From assembly GCA_027486895.1 (NCBI GenBank), contig JAIXOE010000033.1:25548-89547 (forward strand): a stretch of 64,000 bases of DNA, read 5' to 3'. This DNA comes from Sphingomonadales bacterium (GTDB taxonomy: Bacteria > Pseudomonadota > Alphaproteobacteria > Sphingomonadales > Sphingomonadaceae). The notes beneath the pieces are model-generated. The model searched no databases, was not told the DNA's origin, and worked only from the letters and a program-made list of their open reading frames with translations. Each line of letters opens with the position of its first letter. Positions within the stretch are counted from its first letter, which is position 1. A program made the translations under genes and the position numbers. Positions 1-8,989 of the stretch are shown here, piece after piece.

Positions 1-2
1 CT

Positions 3-221
3 GGCATGGGCCGCGAAGCCGAAGCCAGCATGCGCGAACGCGCCCGCGAATGGGCTGGCGGCCTTGACCTTGTCAGTCGCGAAGAATTCGACGCCGTGAA
101 AACGCTCGCGGCGAATGCCCGCGCCGAAGCTGATGCGCTTGGTAAGCGGGTTGCTGCGTTGGAAGCCGCGCTTCAGGCGAAAGGCGGCGCTGCGCCAGCA
201 AAGGCCAAGCCTTCCAAATAA
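3..221 (+). CDS. Accessory factor UbiK/BMFP family protein (5' end cut by window)
   Basis: The visible 70-odd residues contain the BMFP-type core LVSREEFDAVKTLAANAR followed by a heptad-like A/L/E coiled coil (ALGKRVAALEAAL) and a Lys/Ala/Pro tail. In this family (YqiC/UbiK) the short coiled-coil protein trimerises and assists aerobic ubiquinone biosynthesis or membrane association. The frame stays open to the window edge, and family members usually have about 20-30 more N-terminal residues, so the true start probably lies upstream of base 1. The next gene, a YbjN protein, follows on the same strand after about 130 bases. Family assignment is by motif recall; the specific role here is inferred. 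Confidence 0.7.
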   Translation, partial: GMGREAEASMRERAREWAGGLDLVSREEFDAVKTLAANARAEADALGKRVAALEAALQAKGGAAPAKAKPSK

Positions 222-350
222 GTCCATAATCAGTCCGATTTGAACTTTTCCACAGTCGGCCCACAAGCTTGTGTTGCGCATCGCCGCAAGCCCCTTGCGT
301 GCGAGTCAGTCAAGGGGCAGACTCCACGCAACACGACAGGCACCATCAAT

Positions 351-863
351 ATGCACGACGCAGACGAACAATATGAGCAATTTGAACGGGACGAATCCGC
401 GCCTGTAGACATGCTCGCCGCTTTGTTCGAAGCGCGTGGCTGGTCTTTCGAGCTTGAGGGCGAGGACGAAATTACCGCCGAGTACAAGGGCAGTTGGGCA
501 AGCTACCAGATCCGCGCGATTTGGCGTGAAGACGACAATGCGCTTCAGCTTATCATCTTGCCTGATATCACTGTGCCCGCCGACAAGCGCGCGAGCGTCT
601 ACACCGCGCTTGGGCTCATCAACGAACAATTATGGCTTGGGCATTTCGACATGTGGTCCGCGAACGGCATATTGTTGTTCCGCCATGGCAGCTTGATGGC
701 TTCCAATGGATTGTTGGGTGTGGATCAGGCGCAGACCATCATCGATGTTGCGATTGACGAATGCGAACGTTTCTACCCGGTGTTCCAGTTCATCATCTGG
801 GGTGACAAATCACCTGAGGAAGCCATCGCCAGCGCGCTCATCGAAACGCACGGCGAAGCGTAA
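351..863 (+). CDS. YbjN domain-containing protein
   Basis: This 170-residue acidic protein has the YbjN-like core: an N-terminal helix with DMLAALFEARGW, a beta strand with SYQIRAIWRE, and a helical C-terminus ending CERFYPVFQFIIWGDKSPEEAI. YbjN proteins resemble type III secretion chaperones in fold and are linked to stress or motility in enterobacteria; no enzymatic role is known. An in-frame upstream extension exists, but its residues look unlike the family, so I chose the ATG at 351. The gene ends 2 bases before the convergent thioesterase gene. Confidence 0.75.
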   Translation: MHDADEQYEQFERDESAPVDMLAALFEARGWSFELEGEDEITAEYKGSWASYQIRAIWREDDNALQLIILPDITVPADKRASVYTALGLINEQLWLGHFDMWSANGILLFRHGSLMASNGLLGVDQAQTIIDVAIDECERFYPVFQFIIWGDKSPEEAIASALIETHGEA

Positions 864-865
864 CG

Positions 866-1282
866 TCAGGCGGCGTCTTCGCGTTTGGCCTTAATCAGAT
901 AATGCATATAGCCCATGGCGATGGGCTTATCCCGATCATCCTGCCACGCGCGGGCTTCGACATTGGCCATAGTGCGGCCAAGCCGCGTCACTTCACCCAC
1001 AGCATAGGTCATCTGGTTCAGACCCCCGCGCATGAAGTCGACCGTGACGTTGACCTGCTTGATGGCGGAATCGCTACCCTTGGCCTGCAACGCGCGGTGA
1101 ATGGCCGCGATGGCCGCGATTTCGAGCAATCCGGATATCGCGCCGCCATGCAGAAACCCGGGCCGGCCCTGCACACGGTCGGCAAAGGGCATGCCGATAA
1201 CCGGCGCACCATCGATTTCGTCGACGATCGTCATATCCAACGCTTGGGCATAAGGCGGAAGGGCAGATAGGGTATCGGTCAT
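866..1282 (-). CDS. PaaI-family hotdog-fold acyl-CoA thioesterase
   Basis: The 138-residue length and the motif GFLHGGAISGLLEIAAI (His45-Gly-Gly, Glu54) are typical of PaaI-type hotdog thioesterases, in which the His/Gly loop binds the thioester and an acidic residue on the central helix drives hydrolysis. These enzymes release CoA from acyl- or aryl-acyl-CoA in the cytoplasm. The start codon overlaps the stop of the neighbouring thioesterase-like gene by four bases, so the two are very likely cotranscribed and may form a mixed oligomer. Substrate cannot be read from the sequence. Confidence 0.8.
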   Translation of the reverse strand: MTDTLSALPPYAQALDMTIVDEIDGAPVIGMPFADRVQGRPGFLHGGAISGLLEIAAIAAIHRALQAKGSDSAIKQVNVTVDFMRGGLNQMTYAVGEVTRLGRTMANVEARAWQDDRDKPIAMGYMHYLIKAKREDAA

Positions 1283-1752
1283 GATACGCGATCTCCGATA
1301 CGGATGAACGTGCCGCTTGCATGGGCCAATGGTTCGTCAGGATTACCATTATGGGCAAAGCCGCGCACAAAGCCGATGCTGTTGGTTAAATGATAGCAGA
1401 TGCCACGGCCATATACCCGCTCGCCCGAAGGTGACGGGCGCAGATAGTCGATCCGCAGGTCCATCGTCACTTGCGGTCTGAATTCTCCGAGCTTTGTCCA
1501 AATTGACATGCTGGTGGCATTGTCCATCAGGCTGATAATCACGGCCGACGCTAATATGCCGGTTTCCGGGTCAGCGACGAGATCTTCACGCCAATCTATG
1601 GCGAGTTCAACCCAGTCGGTGCCATGGCCAACATATTCCATGTCGAGAAACCCGCCATGGCCAAATTTGCCCATCATCTTGTTCACAAGGGCAGGGTCAA
1701 ATTCAGCGCCTTTCGGCACGATACTGCCTAAATCTGGTTTGCCGAACGCCAT
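1279..1752 (-). CDS. PaaI-family thioesterase, diverged paralogue
   Basis: This 157-residue protein shares the hotdog layout (long central helix ASAVIISLMDNATSMS with an Asp, then strands MDLRIDYLRPSP and GRGICYHLTNSIGFVRGFAHN) but lacks the HGG signature of its neighbour. The Asp in SLMDNA sits where the catalytic acid is expected. It begins directly after the amidase stop and overlaps the next gene by four bases, so it belongs to the amidase-thioesterase operon. It could be active on a different acyl-CoA or be a partner subunit of the HGG-bearing protein. Confidence 0.75.
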   Translation of the reverse strand: MAFGKPDLGSIVPKGAEFDPALVNKMMGKFGHGGFLDMEYVGHGTDWVELAIDWREDLVADPETGILASAVIISLMDNATSMSIWTKLGEFRPQVTMDLRIDYLRPSPSGERVYGRGICYHLTNSIGFVRGFAHNGNPDEPLAHASGTFIRIGDRVS

Positions 1753-3360
1753 TTACTTGCTTTCTAAAGTTGGCCGCAATTGCGGCGTGACGCGCGCTTT
1801 TGACAGCTGCTCATAAGCATAGCCAGCTTTCAATACAGCATGGTCATGCCACTTTGGCCCAATGAAGCTTAAACCGACAGGCAAGCCAGCAGACAGCCCC
1901 ATGGGCACCGTCAAATGCGGAAAGCCCGCAACGGCTGGCAACTGGCTTGCGCTTGGACCCGAAAAGGCATCGCCTTTGCCAAGCGTGGAGAGCCATGCCG
2001 GACCGTTGGTCTGGGCAATTATGACATCAACCTTGTTGTTGGCAAAAAGCTGATTGAGCGCGCCCGAGGCGAGACCACGCGATGTGGCCAATGCTTCCAG
2101 ATAGGCAGGGTCGTCCAAGCCCTTTTCCTTATCTGCTGCTTCGAAGGTGTCCTGTCCAAAATGCTGCAGTTCCTTGTCGGCATTCGCCTTGTTGAACGCG
2201 ATGATATCGGCCAGCGTCTTATGTGGAACCAGCCCTTCTGGCAGGCCTTGCAAATAGCTTGCAAGGTCCGCCTTCAGTTCTGCCAGCAGAACCTTGAATT
2301 CGCCTTGTCCTATTTTCTGACGGTCAATCTTGCTGCCATCCAGCATGACCAATTCGGCCCCGCCAGCCGCTAATTTGGCAAGGGCCGCATCGAACGATGC
2401 CGCGTCGACATTTGGCGCGCGAAGGACGCCAATGCGCATGCCTTTCAGCGCGTCAATGGAAAGACCGTTGCTGTAATCGCCGCGCCATGTGTCCGCATCT
2501 GCGGTTGCGGCGTCCTGTGGATCGGTGCCCGCCATAGCACTGAGCATTATGGCGGCATCGCGGACCGAACGGGTCATCGGGCCAGCGGTGTCCTGGCTGT
2601 GGCTGATGGGCACGACATAACGACGCGAAACGAGACCGACGGTTGGTTTGAACCCGACCACGCCGTTTACGCCAGCGGGGCAGGTAATCGACCCATCGGT
2701 TTCAGTGCCAATGCTTCCCGCAGCAAGGCCAGCAGCGGTTGCAGAACCACTGCCGCTGGACGAACCGCAGCTGTTACGGTCAAGCGCGTGCGGGTTCTTT
2801 GTGAGCCTGCCCACTGCGCTCCATCCGCTGGTGGAGTTATCCGACCGGATATTAGCCCATTCGCTCAAGTTGGTTTTGCCAAGAATGACTGCACCCGCCG
2901 CGCGCAGCCGCGCAATCAATGGTGCATCGCGATTGGTGATGTTGCCCGCCAATGCCAATGACCCAGCAGTCGTTGCGATTGGACCTGCGACTTCGACATT
3001 GTCCTTCACCAAGACGGGAATGCCGTGCATTGGCCCGCGATATTTGCCAGCGCGCAGTTCTGCGTCCATCGCGCGTGCTTGCGCAATCGCATCGGGAAAG
3101 GTTGCGATGACTGCATTCAGCATGGGGCCGCTGTCATCTACCGCTGCAATCCGCGCCAGATAAGCGGCAGTAATCGCTTCGCTGTTCAGTGCCCCATCAT
3201 CGATGCCGTCGGCCAATTGGGAGAGGTCGAAGCTTTCAATGGGGCCAGCTTTTGCAAGGTTGGCGGCAGCCTGTTCTGTCGACGGCGGCGTCGCGACCGT
3301 TGCGAACACTGGCGATGCAAAACTGACGCAGCTTAAGATGAGTGCAATTTTAAACTTCAC
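1753..3360 (-). CDS. Secreted amidase, amidase signature (AS) family
   Basis: A signal peptide ([20 protein letters not shown]) precedes a 515-residue AS-family hydrolase. The Ser-cisSer-Lys elements are visible: the Lys strand [10 protein letters not shown], the Gly/Ser loop [16 protein letters not shown] and the nucleophile region [12 protein letters not shown]. Family members cleave carboxamides, including peptide C-terminal amides, and the GTETDGSI variant is common in the peptide-amidase or glutamyl-amidotransferase-like secreted subgroup. The start overlaps the proC stop by four bases and the thioesterase gene follows at once, so it is transcribed with them. The natural substrate is unknown. 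Confidence 0.85.
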   Translation of the reverse strand: MKFKIALILSCVSFASPVFATVATPPSTEQAAANLAKAGPIESFDLSQLADGIDDGALNSEAITAAYLARIAAVDDSGPMLNAVIATFPDAIAQARAMDAELRAGKYRGPMHGIPVLVKDNVEVAGPIATTAGSLALAGNITNRDAPLIARLRAAGAVILGKTNLSEWANIRSDNSTSGWSAVGRLTKNPHALDRNSCGSSSGSGSATAAGLAAGSIGTETDGSITCPAGVNGVVGFKPTVGLVSRRYVVPISHSQDTAGPMTRSVRDAAIMLSAMAGTDPQDAATADADTWRGDYSNGLSIDALKGMRIGVLRAPNVDAASFDAALAKLAAGGAELVMLDGSKIDRQKIGQGEFKVLLAELKADLASYLQGLPEGLVPHKTLADIIAFNKANADKELQHFGQDTFEAADKEKGLDDPAYLEALATSRGLASGALNQLFANNKVDVIIAQTNGPAWLSTLGKGDAFSGPSASQLPAVAGFPHLTVPMGLSAGLPVGLSFIGPKWHDHAVLKAGYAYEQLSKARVTPQLRPTLESK

Positions 3361-4169
3361 GTCCCGTCTCCTTTTGCAAGCTCAGCGCCCCTGTCACGTG
3401 CGGCGCGCAATGTATCGGTTACCAGTTCGTTCAACGCCCCGCCTGAATCCAGTACCGCAAGCCCTGCGGCAGTCGTGCCGCCCGGACTGGTCACGCGCTT
3501 CGCCAGATCAGCGGGCGTTTCCGATGCGGTCGCGGCCAATATTGCTGCACCCTCGGTCATAGCCAATGCCAGTTGTGCCGCAATATCACGCGGCAATCCA
3601 GCGGCTTCGCCACCTTGGGTCAGTGCATCAATAAAACGATAGACGAACGCCGGGCCGGACCCTGCAAGTGCTGTTACAGCGTCCATATGCGCTTCGTCGT
3701 CGATCCAAATGACAGCGCCAAGTGGAGACAACAGCGACGCCGTCTCTGCCCGTTGCTGCGCGTCGTAATGCGGCGCGAAAACACCAAGTGGTGACTTGCC
3801 AATAGCTGCAGCAAGATTGGGCATGAGACGGATGATCCGCGCATCGGGAAAATCGGCGGACAGTGTTTCGGTTGTTGTGCCGGCGAGGATCGATATCAAT
3901 GTTGCACCAGACGCGAGTACGCGTGCGATGTCTGGCGCTAGCTCAGCCAAAAGCTGCGGCTTGATACCCAGCACTACGACATCAAAGGTCGACTCCAATG
4001 CGGCTGACGACCGATGGACATGGACGCCTTCTGGCAGATTTTCAGCAACCGGATCAATGATGTGAAACGTGGCAGGTGCGACATTGGCAGCAAGCCAACC
4101 GCGCAACATGGCGCCCCCCATATTGCCGCAGCCGTAAAAGCAAATTTTAGAGGGGAAAGCGGGCACCAT
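3357..4169 (-). CDS. proC: Pyrroline-5-carboxylate reductase
   Basis: The 270-residue protein has the N-terminal Rossmann motif CFYGCGNMGGAMLRGW and the C-terminal dimerisation and substrate domain ALAGSGPAFVYRFIDAL...TSPGGTTAAGLAVL, both diagnostic for ProC. It catalyses the last step of proline synthesis, reducing 1-pyrroline-5-carboxylate with NAD(P)H. Length matches the family (about 270). It overlaps the downstream amidase gene by four bases and lies 35 bases after the siroheme gene, so it may be part of a long minus-strand unit starting at argH. Confidence 0.93.
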   Translation of the reverse strand: MVPAFPSKICFYGCGNMGGAMLRGWLAANVAPATFHIIDPVAENLPEGVHVHRSSAALESTFDVVVLGIKPQLLAELAPDIARVLASGATLISILAGTTTETLSADFPDARIIRLMPNLAAAIGKSPLGVFAPHYDAQQRAETASLLSPLGAVIWIDDEAHMDAVTALAGSGPAFVYRFIDALTQGGEAAGLPRDIAAQLALAMTEGAAILAATASETPADLAKRVTSPGGTTAAGLAVLDSGGALNELVTDTLRAARDRGAELAKGDGT

Positions 4170-4204
4170 GACGACCTTGCGACTGTTTACGCTGTCGTCA
4201 TGCC

Positions 4205-4984
4205 CTATCCTTGCGCCAACGGCAACCGCAGGAACAATGACAGGCCCTCGGGCGGTACCACCGGTGGTGCACTTGGATGCCGAACGGCATCTGCGCGCGC
4301 ACGATTGAGGATCGCCGCTGGCACGCCGGGGTCATGAAACACATTGTCCGCTTCGCCAAGGAGACGCGCCGTTAGCAACGTGAGGTCGTCGGGATTGGCG
4401 GAGAGCAATGCAATTTCAATCAGACGGTCGCCCTTGGGATTTTCCGCCTGCATGATCCAGTTGTCGACGGTTGCCTCGTCATGCGTGCCAAATGGGTCAA
4501 GCATGCCACCGGCGGCGAAACCCTGATCCAATGCACGTCGGCGCTCGGCCCCTTCGGACCAACGCGCGCGGATTTTGCTGCGCGCTTTGGAAATGGCTTC
4601 TGCAAGTGGACCCACTGTTTCAGGTAACAGCGTCTCGATACGCTGGCGAATAGCCTTTGCCATGCCAGCAGAAGCGCCGCCGGTACCGACTGCAATCAAC
4701 ACAGGGGTTCGGTCGACAATGGCTGGCGTTGTAAAATCGCAGATTTCGGGACGGTCGACGACGTTGACCAGCAATCCGCGTGCTTTCAAATCGTCGGCAG
4801 CAGTGCGTGCTTCAGCCTCGTCCGCTATGGCAACAAAGGCAATGCGTGCTGCGTGGTCAGCGGCGTCGACGCAAATACCACCGGCGCGTTCAATCAACCG
4901 CCGTTTGGCATCCGCCATTTCGCCCTCACCGACCAAAATGACATTTCGGCCCTTCAGATTTACGAAAATGGGCAGTTGGTCCAA
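4205..4984 (-). CDS. Precorrin-2 dehydrogenase / sirohydrochlorin ferrochelatase (CysG N-terminal half, Met8-like)
   Basis: The 259-residue protein matches the CysG N-terminal module: a Rossmann strand (LPIFVNLKGRNVILVGEGEMA), the catalytic-Asp strand NVVDRPEICDFTTPAIV, and the TGGASAGMAKAIRQRIE helix. It would oxidise precorrin-2 with NAD+ and insert iron to make siroheme for sulfite or nitrite reductase. The uroporphyrinogen methyltransferase half is absent, as in many alphaproteobacteria where it is a separate gene. One oddity is the nucleotide loop VGEGEMADAK, in place of the usual G-G-G-x-V-A pattern. It starts 10 bases after lysA. Confidence 0.82.
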   Translation of the reverse strand: MDQLPIFVNLKGRNVILVGEGEMADAKRRLIERAGGICVDAADHAARIAFVAIADEAEARTAADDLKARGLLVNVVDRPEICDFTTPAIVDRTPVLIAVGTGGASAGMAKAIRQRIETLLPETVGPLAEAISKARSKIRARWSEGAERRRALDQGFAAGGMLDPFGTHDEATVDNWIMQAENPKGDRLIEIALLSANPDDLTLLTARLLGEADNVFHDPGVPAAILNRARADAVRHPSAPPVVPPEGLSLFLRLPLAQG

Positions 4985-4994
4985 AACTTTATCC

Positions 4995-6257
4995 TTATTT
5001 CAGCCAATCGGGCACATGCTCGGCAGCCAAAATCGTCTCAGGCGAAATACGTTCCGCAACAACAGCGAATTTATCGCCGTCTACCAACACTTCGGGGACG
5101 AGCCCGCGGCTGTTATAGGTGCTCGCCATCGTTGCCCCATAAGCGCCTGCCGTGCGGAATACAGCGAGGTCATTCGCCTCGACGACATCGATTTCGCGGC
5201 CCATGGCAAATGTATCGCCGGTTTCGCAGACGGGGCCGACAATGTTCGCGGTCATTTTGCGGCCATTTGGTTCAACCGCGTCGAAATCATGCCACGCGTC
5301 ATATAATGCTGGCCGGGCGAGGTCATTCATCGCGGCATCGACAATCGCAAAGGGCGCATTGCCGGACCCGGGCTTCACGCGAATAACGCGCGTCAGCAGG
5401 ACACCCGCATTGCCGGCGATGACGCGGCCGGGTTCGAACATCAAACGCACGCCCCACTGCTTGGTTACGCGCGCGACCATCGCGCCATATTCGGCGGGTT
5501 CAGGCGGATTGTCGCCGTCGCGGTAGCGCACGCCAAGGCCGCCGCCCAAGTCAACATGGGTGACTGTGTGACCCTGACCGCGCAAATCACGAACGAGCGC
5601 GCCGACCTTTGTGAACGCTGTCTCCAACGGCTCAAGGCTGGTCAACTGGCTTCCGATGTGCAGCGCAACGCCGCGCATATTCAGCCCAGGCAAAGCATTT
5701 AGGCGGGCATAGATTTCCGGGGCACGGTGAATGCCGACGCCAAATTTATTGTCTGCTTTCCCCGTTGAAATTTTGCCATGTGTTCCGGCGTCGACATCCG
5801 GATTGATGCGCAGCACGGCATTGGCTTGATAGTTCAAAGTGTCCGCAAGCATCGCAAGCTCGCGGCCCTCTTCTTCGGACTCGATATTGAACTGCCCAAT
5901 ACCCGCCTTCAGCGCGCGGACGATTTCTTCTGCCGTCTTGCCAACGCCTGAAAACACAATGTCTTCTGCCGCCATGCCAGCGGCAAGCGCGCGGTCCATT
6001 TCGCCGCCCGAGACAACATCCGCGCCATAACCCTGACGCGCGAGCACTTTCAACACAGCAAGGTTCGGGTTGGATTTTACGGCAAAGGCCAAATGCGGGT
6101 TATCAAGGCCCGACAAGCCCTCGCGGAACACCTGCGCATGACGCTCCAGCGTTGCGCGCGAATAGACATAGACAGGTGTACCAACCGCCGCGGCAATATC
6201 GGGCAGGGCCACATCTTCGGCGTGCAATACGCCATTTATGAGGTCAAAATGATTCAT
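4995..6257 (-). CDS. lysA: Diaminopimelate decarboxylase
   Basis: This 420-residue PLP enzyme carries the fold-type III signature: the Lys strand HLAFAVKSNPN near residue 60, the glycine-rich HVDLGGGLGVRY and the C-terminal GPVCETGDTFAMGR containing the substrate-binding Cys-Glu. It decarboxylates meso-diaminopimelate to L-lysine. Gene order argH, small lipoprotein, lysA is common in proteobacteria. It lies 12 bases after the lipoprotein gene and 10 bases before the siroheme gene, so cotranscription is likely. Confidence 0.95.
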   Translation of the reverse strand: MNHFDLINGVLHAEDVALPDIAAAVGTPVYVYSRATLERHAQVFREGLSGLDNPHLAFAVKSNPNLAVLKVLARQGYGADVVSGGEMDRALAAGMAAEDIVFSGVGKTAEEIVRALKAGIGQFNIESEEEGRELAMLADTLNYQANAVLRINPDVDAGTHGKISTGKADNKFGVGIHRAPEIYARLNALPGLNMRGVALHIGSQLTSLEPLETAFTKVGALVRDLRGQGHTVTHVDLGGGLGVRYRDGDNPPEPAEYGAMVARVTKQWGVRLMFEPGRVIAGNAGVLLTRVIRVKPGSGNAPFAIVDAAMNDLARPALYDAWHDFDAVEPNGRKMTANIVGPVCETGDTFAMGREIDVVEANDLAVFRTAGAYGATMASTYNSRGLVPEVLVDGDKFAVVAERISPETILAAEHVPDWLK

Positions 6258-6269
6258 AGAAATGGGTAC

Positions 6270-6575
6270 TTATTTGGGAGGGGATTTCTCGGGCGAATTG
6301 GTCTGTTCGGGATCAAAAGGTTTGGGCTCTTCCCCCGGCGGGACATCGAACGGGTCATCCTCGCGTCGTTCGGAGCGTTTCAAAAGCTCGTCAGTGCGCC
6401 CGGGCCGTGCCTGAACCGATGGCGTCGTAAGCACCTTGGCGGTTTGGTCGATGGTCTGGCCATAAGCTTGTGGCGGCAGGGCATTGCCCGTGCGCGGTTC
6501 AAGATCGCCCACTTTGCCGCAGCCCACAACGCACATGGCGACGCCAATGATGAAGGTGATGCGCGCGGGTTTCAT
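6270..6575 (-). CDS. Small lipoprotein, LptM (YifL)-like
   Basis: The 101-residue product starts with a lipoprotein signal peptide ending [12 protein letters not shown], then runs into a Pro/Glu-rich, probably disordered tail. The CGxxGDLxxP pattern right after the lipobox and the location between argH and lysA fit the LptM family, short lipoproteins that in E. coli assist assembly of the LptD outer-membrane translocon. The tail is longer than in the E. coli protein. Its start overlaps the argH stop by four bases. The LptM assignment rests on pattern and position, so function is inferred. Confidence 0.7.
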   Translation of the reverse strand: MKPARITFIIGVAMCVVGCGKVGDLEPRTGNALPPQAYGQTIDQTAKVLTTPSVQARPGRTDELLKRSERREDDPFDVPPGEEPKPFDPEQTNSPEKSPPK

Positions 6576-7942
6576 ACCTGAAGTTCCTTTTTGGCAGCCA
6601 TAATGGCTTCTTTTACCCGAACAGGCGCCGTGCCGCCAGCGCTCGTCCGGCTGTTCACTGATCCTTCGATCGACAGATCAGGTAAATCGCAGCCAGCCAA
6701 TGCCGGATTGATGGCAGAAAGGTCGTCCACTGTGATGTCGGACAGGTTCAAGCCACGCGCCTCGCAGGATTTGACGACGCTGCCTGTGACATGATGTGCC
6801 TCGCGGAAGGGCATTCCAAATTCGCGCACCAGCCAGTCGGCCAGATCGGTCGCGGTGGAAAATCCGCTGGCCGCAACCTCGTGCATCCGCGACGTGTTAA
6901 ACGTCACATTGGCGACCATTCCGGTCATTGCAGCGATAGACAAAGCCAGCAGGTCATAAGCCTCAAACACCGGAGGTTTATCGTCCTGCATGTCCTTGGA
7001 ATAAGCGAGCGGCAGACCCTTCATCGTGATCATGAGGCTGTTCATGCAGCCAATAATCCGTCCTGCATGTCCGCGCACCAGCTCAGCCGCATCGGGATTG
7101 CGCTTTTGCGGCATGATCGAGCTTCCCGTCGACCATGCGTCGGGCAGGCTGATGAACCCATAAGGCTGTGATGCCCAGATAATCATTTCCTCTGCCAACC
7201 GTGACAAATGCAACGCGGTTTGTGCTGCGGCCGTGAGGAACTCCAGCGCGAAGTCGCGGTCGGAAACAGAGTCGAGACTGTTGGCCATGGGTCCATCAAA
7301 GCCAAGCGCCAATGCCGTTGCGGCGCGATCAATCGGGAAGGATGTTCCGGCAAGTGCGGCCGCGCCCAAGGGCGACTGGTTCAGCCGGCTGCGGCAATCG
7401 GCAAAGCGGCTGCGGTCGCGCTTTGTCATTTCGTAATAGGCCATCAGGTGATGGCCAAGCGTTACGGGTTGGGCGACCTGCAAATGCGTGAATCCGGGCA
7501 TGATGATATCGGCATGCTCATCCGCACGCGTCAACAGCGCCGACTGGAATGCGCGCAGGCCAGCATCGATTTCGTTTGTCGCATTGCGCACCCACAAGCG
7601 GAAGTCGGTCGCCACTTGGTCGTTTCTCGACCGCGCCGTGTGCAGTCTTGCTGCCGGCTCACCAACCAATGCGCGCAACCGCGTTTCGGTGACCATATGG
7701 ATATCTTCAAGCGTCAGGTCTTCGGGCACGCCATTGGCTTCATATTCGGCGTAAATGCTATCCAGCCCGCTTTGGATTGCGGCATTGTCTGACACCGCGA
7801 TAATCCCGTTTGCGGCAAGCATATCGGCATGCGCTTTGCTGCCCGCAATGTCTTCCTGCCAAAGACGCTTGTCGAATGGGATTGAGGCATTTATCTCGCG
7901 CATAATAACGCCAGGGCCTTCGCCAAACCGGCCGCCCCACAT
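6572..7942 (-). CDS. argH: Argininosuccinate lyase
   Basis: This 456-residue protein has the fumarase/aspartase superfamily signature [12 protein letters not shown], with the loop holding the catalytic Ser, plus [17 protein letters not shown] and [23 protein letters not shown]. It splits argininosuccinate into arginine and fumarate. The frame is open for 57 further codons upstream, but that part covers the opposite-strand lipoprotein signal region and is not ArgH-like; starting at [10 protein letters not shown] (7942) gives the normal family length. Its start lies 16 bases from the divergent TlpA-like gene, so the two promoters share a very short region or overlap the coding starts. Confidence 0.93.
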   Translation of the reverse strand: MWGGRFGEGPGVIMREINASIPFDKRLWQEDIAGSKAHADMLAANGIIAVSDNAAIQSGLDSIYAEYEANGVPEDLTLEDIHMVTETRLRALVGEPAARLHTARSRNDQVATDFRLWVRNATNEIDAGLRAFQSALLTRADEHADIIMPGFTHLQVAQPVTLGHHLMAYYEMTKRDRSRFADCRSRLNQSPLGAAALAGTSFPIDRAATALALGFDGPMANSLDSVSDRDFALEFLTAAAQTALHLSRLAEEMIIWASQPYGFISLPDAWSTGSSIMPQKRNPDAAELVRGHAGRIIGCMNSLMITMKGLPLAYSKDMQDDKPPVFEAYDLLALSIAAMTGMVANVTFNTSRMHEVAASGFSTATDLADWLVREFGMPFREAHHVTGSVVKSCEARGLNLSDITVDDLSAINPALAGCDLPDLSIEGSVNSRTSAGGTAPVRVKEAIMAAKKELQV

Positions 7943-7958
7943 GCTATTGGAATCAGAG

Positions 7959-8552
7959 ATGCGCTTTGTAATTGCCTTAATCCTTTTAGTGCTGGCTGGG
8001 TGCGATAAAGAAAGCCAACCCGAGGGGCAAGCGCAACCCGCATCCACTGGCACGGCAGCCGCGTCTGACAAGGCGGAAATCGGTCTTGAAAGTGCCAATG
8101 GCATGCGCGCCACATTAAGCTACAAATTTGCCGGTCAAAAAGCACCATCGGCACCTTTTGCCGACGCACAAGGTCAGGATGTCAGCCTTGCCGATTTTGA
8201 AGGCAAGCCATTGTTGCTCAATATCTGGGCGACCTGGTGTGCACCATGCAAAGCCGAAATGCCCACATTGGATGCGCTGGCGGAACTGGAAAAAGACCGC
8301 ATGAAGGTGATCGCGGTGTCGCAAGATCTCGAAGGACGCACTCCAGTGACGGCGTTTTTCACGGAAACAGGGGTCAAGAATCTCGAGCCCTATACCGATG
8401 CTGACAATGTCTTGCTTGCGGCATTTAACAACGCCATCGCGCTACCGACCACCATATTATATGACAGCGATGGCAAAGAAGTCTGGCGTGTGGCTGGCGG
8501 TGTAGAATGGGATGACGCCGAAATGGCCAAGCTGCTGCGCGAAGCCGATTAA
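7959..8552 (+). CDS. TlpA/ResA-type thioredoxin-fold lipoprotein
   Basis: The 197-residue protein begins [18 protein letters not shown], a lipoprotein signal with Cys15 as the acylated residue, followed by a low-complexity linker and a thioredoxin domain with active site WATWCAPC (Cys94, Cys97). Such proteins act as membrane-anchored periplasmic thiol reductants, for example in cytochrome c maturation or protein repair. The specific partner is unknown. The start at 7959 is chosen because it gives an exact signal peptide; the longer open frame runs through the argH antisense. The gene is divergent from argH. Confidence 0.85.
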   Translation: MRFVIALILLVLAGCDKESQPEGQAQPASTGTAAASDKAEIGLESANGMRATLSYKFAGQKAPSAPFADAQGQDVSLADFEGKPLLLNIWATWCAPCKAEMPTLDALAELEKDRMKVIAVSQDLEGRTPVTAFFTETGVKNLEPYTDADNVLLAAFNNAIALPTTILYDSDGKEVWRVAGGVEWDDAEMAKLLREAD

Positions 8553-8560
8553 AACCAGTT

Positions 8561-8770
8561 TTACATTAATATGCGGCGGACGCGCTGCTTTTCGGCTTTT
8601 CTTACCGGCAGTGATTCGGTCAGTGGTCGAACGACAACATGTCTGTGCCGGGGATCATTGCAATTGGCGATTTCCGATTGTTCGGTTTCGCGGGCAAAAG
8701 CCGCCTCTGGAGCGCACCCAGCCGATAATATGACGATGCCTGTGCCCAAAGTTGTGAAAAGTCCCCGCAT
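8561..8770 (-). CDS. Possible small lipoprotein, unknown function
   Basis: A 69-residue frame starting MRGLFTTLGTGIVILSAGCAP has a convincing lipobox (LSAGC) after a short hydrophobic segment, then a charged C-terminus ending KQRVRRILM. It ends 8 bases from the stop of the convergent TlpA-like gene, the tight tail-to-tail spacing expected of a real gene. A longer version could start at 8830. I know no family for it. The same frame continues upstream through the tRNA-Val gene, which cannot be coding. Confidence 0.4.
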   Translation of the reverse strand: MRGLFTTLGTGIVILSAGCAPEAAFARETEQSEIANCNDPRHRHVVVRPLTESLPVRKAEKQRVRRILM

Positions 8771-8862
8771 TCGGCCAAACTGCCAGCAGAAAGCTTTCTG
8801 TACGATGAACGAAAATGGAGTTTCCTGCATTTTTGGTGCCTCTATCGGCCGTAATCCAAAAA

Positions 8863-8938
8863 TGGTGGGCGCTAACGGGCTCGAACCGCTGACCCTCTCG
8901 GTGTAAACGAGATGCTCTACCAACTGAGCTAAGCGCCC
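8863..8938 (-). tRNA. tRNA-Val (anticodon TAC)
   Basis: The minus strand folds into a full cloverleaf: acceptor arm GGGCGCT pairing with AGCGCCC, D-arm TAGCTCAGTTGGTAGAGC, anticodon stem TCTCG/CGAGA with loop TTTACAC (anticodon TAC), and T-arm GGTTCGAGCC. The CCA end is encoded. It lies between the MarR-type gene and a small lipoprotein frame, both on the same strand. Confidence 0.97.
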
Positions 8939-8989
8939 CTGTACGGGAAGCGCGCCTTTGCCAAAGCGTTTTGGTTTTTGCAAGCCTAA

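Noticed and set aside
7943..8113. N-terminal extension of argH
   Set aside because: It overlaps the opposite-strand lipoprotein signal region and is not ArgH-like; normal length starts at 7942.
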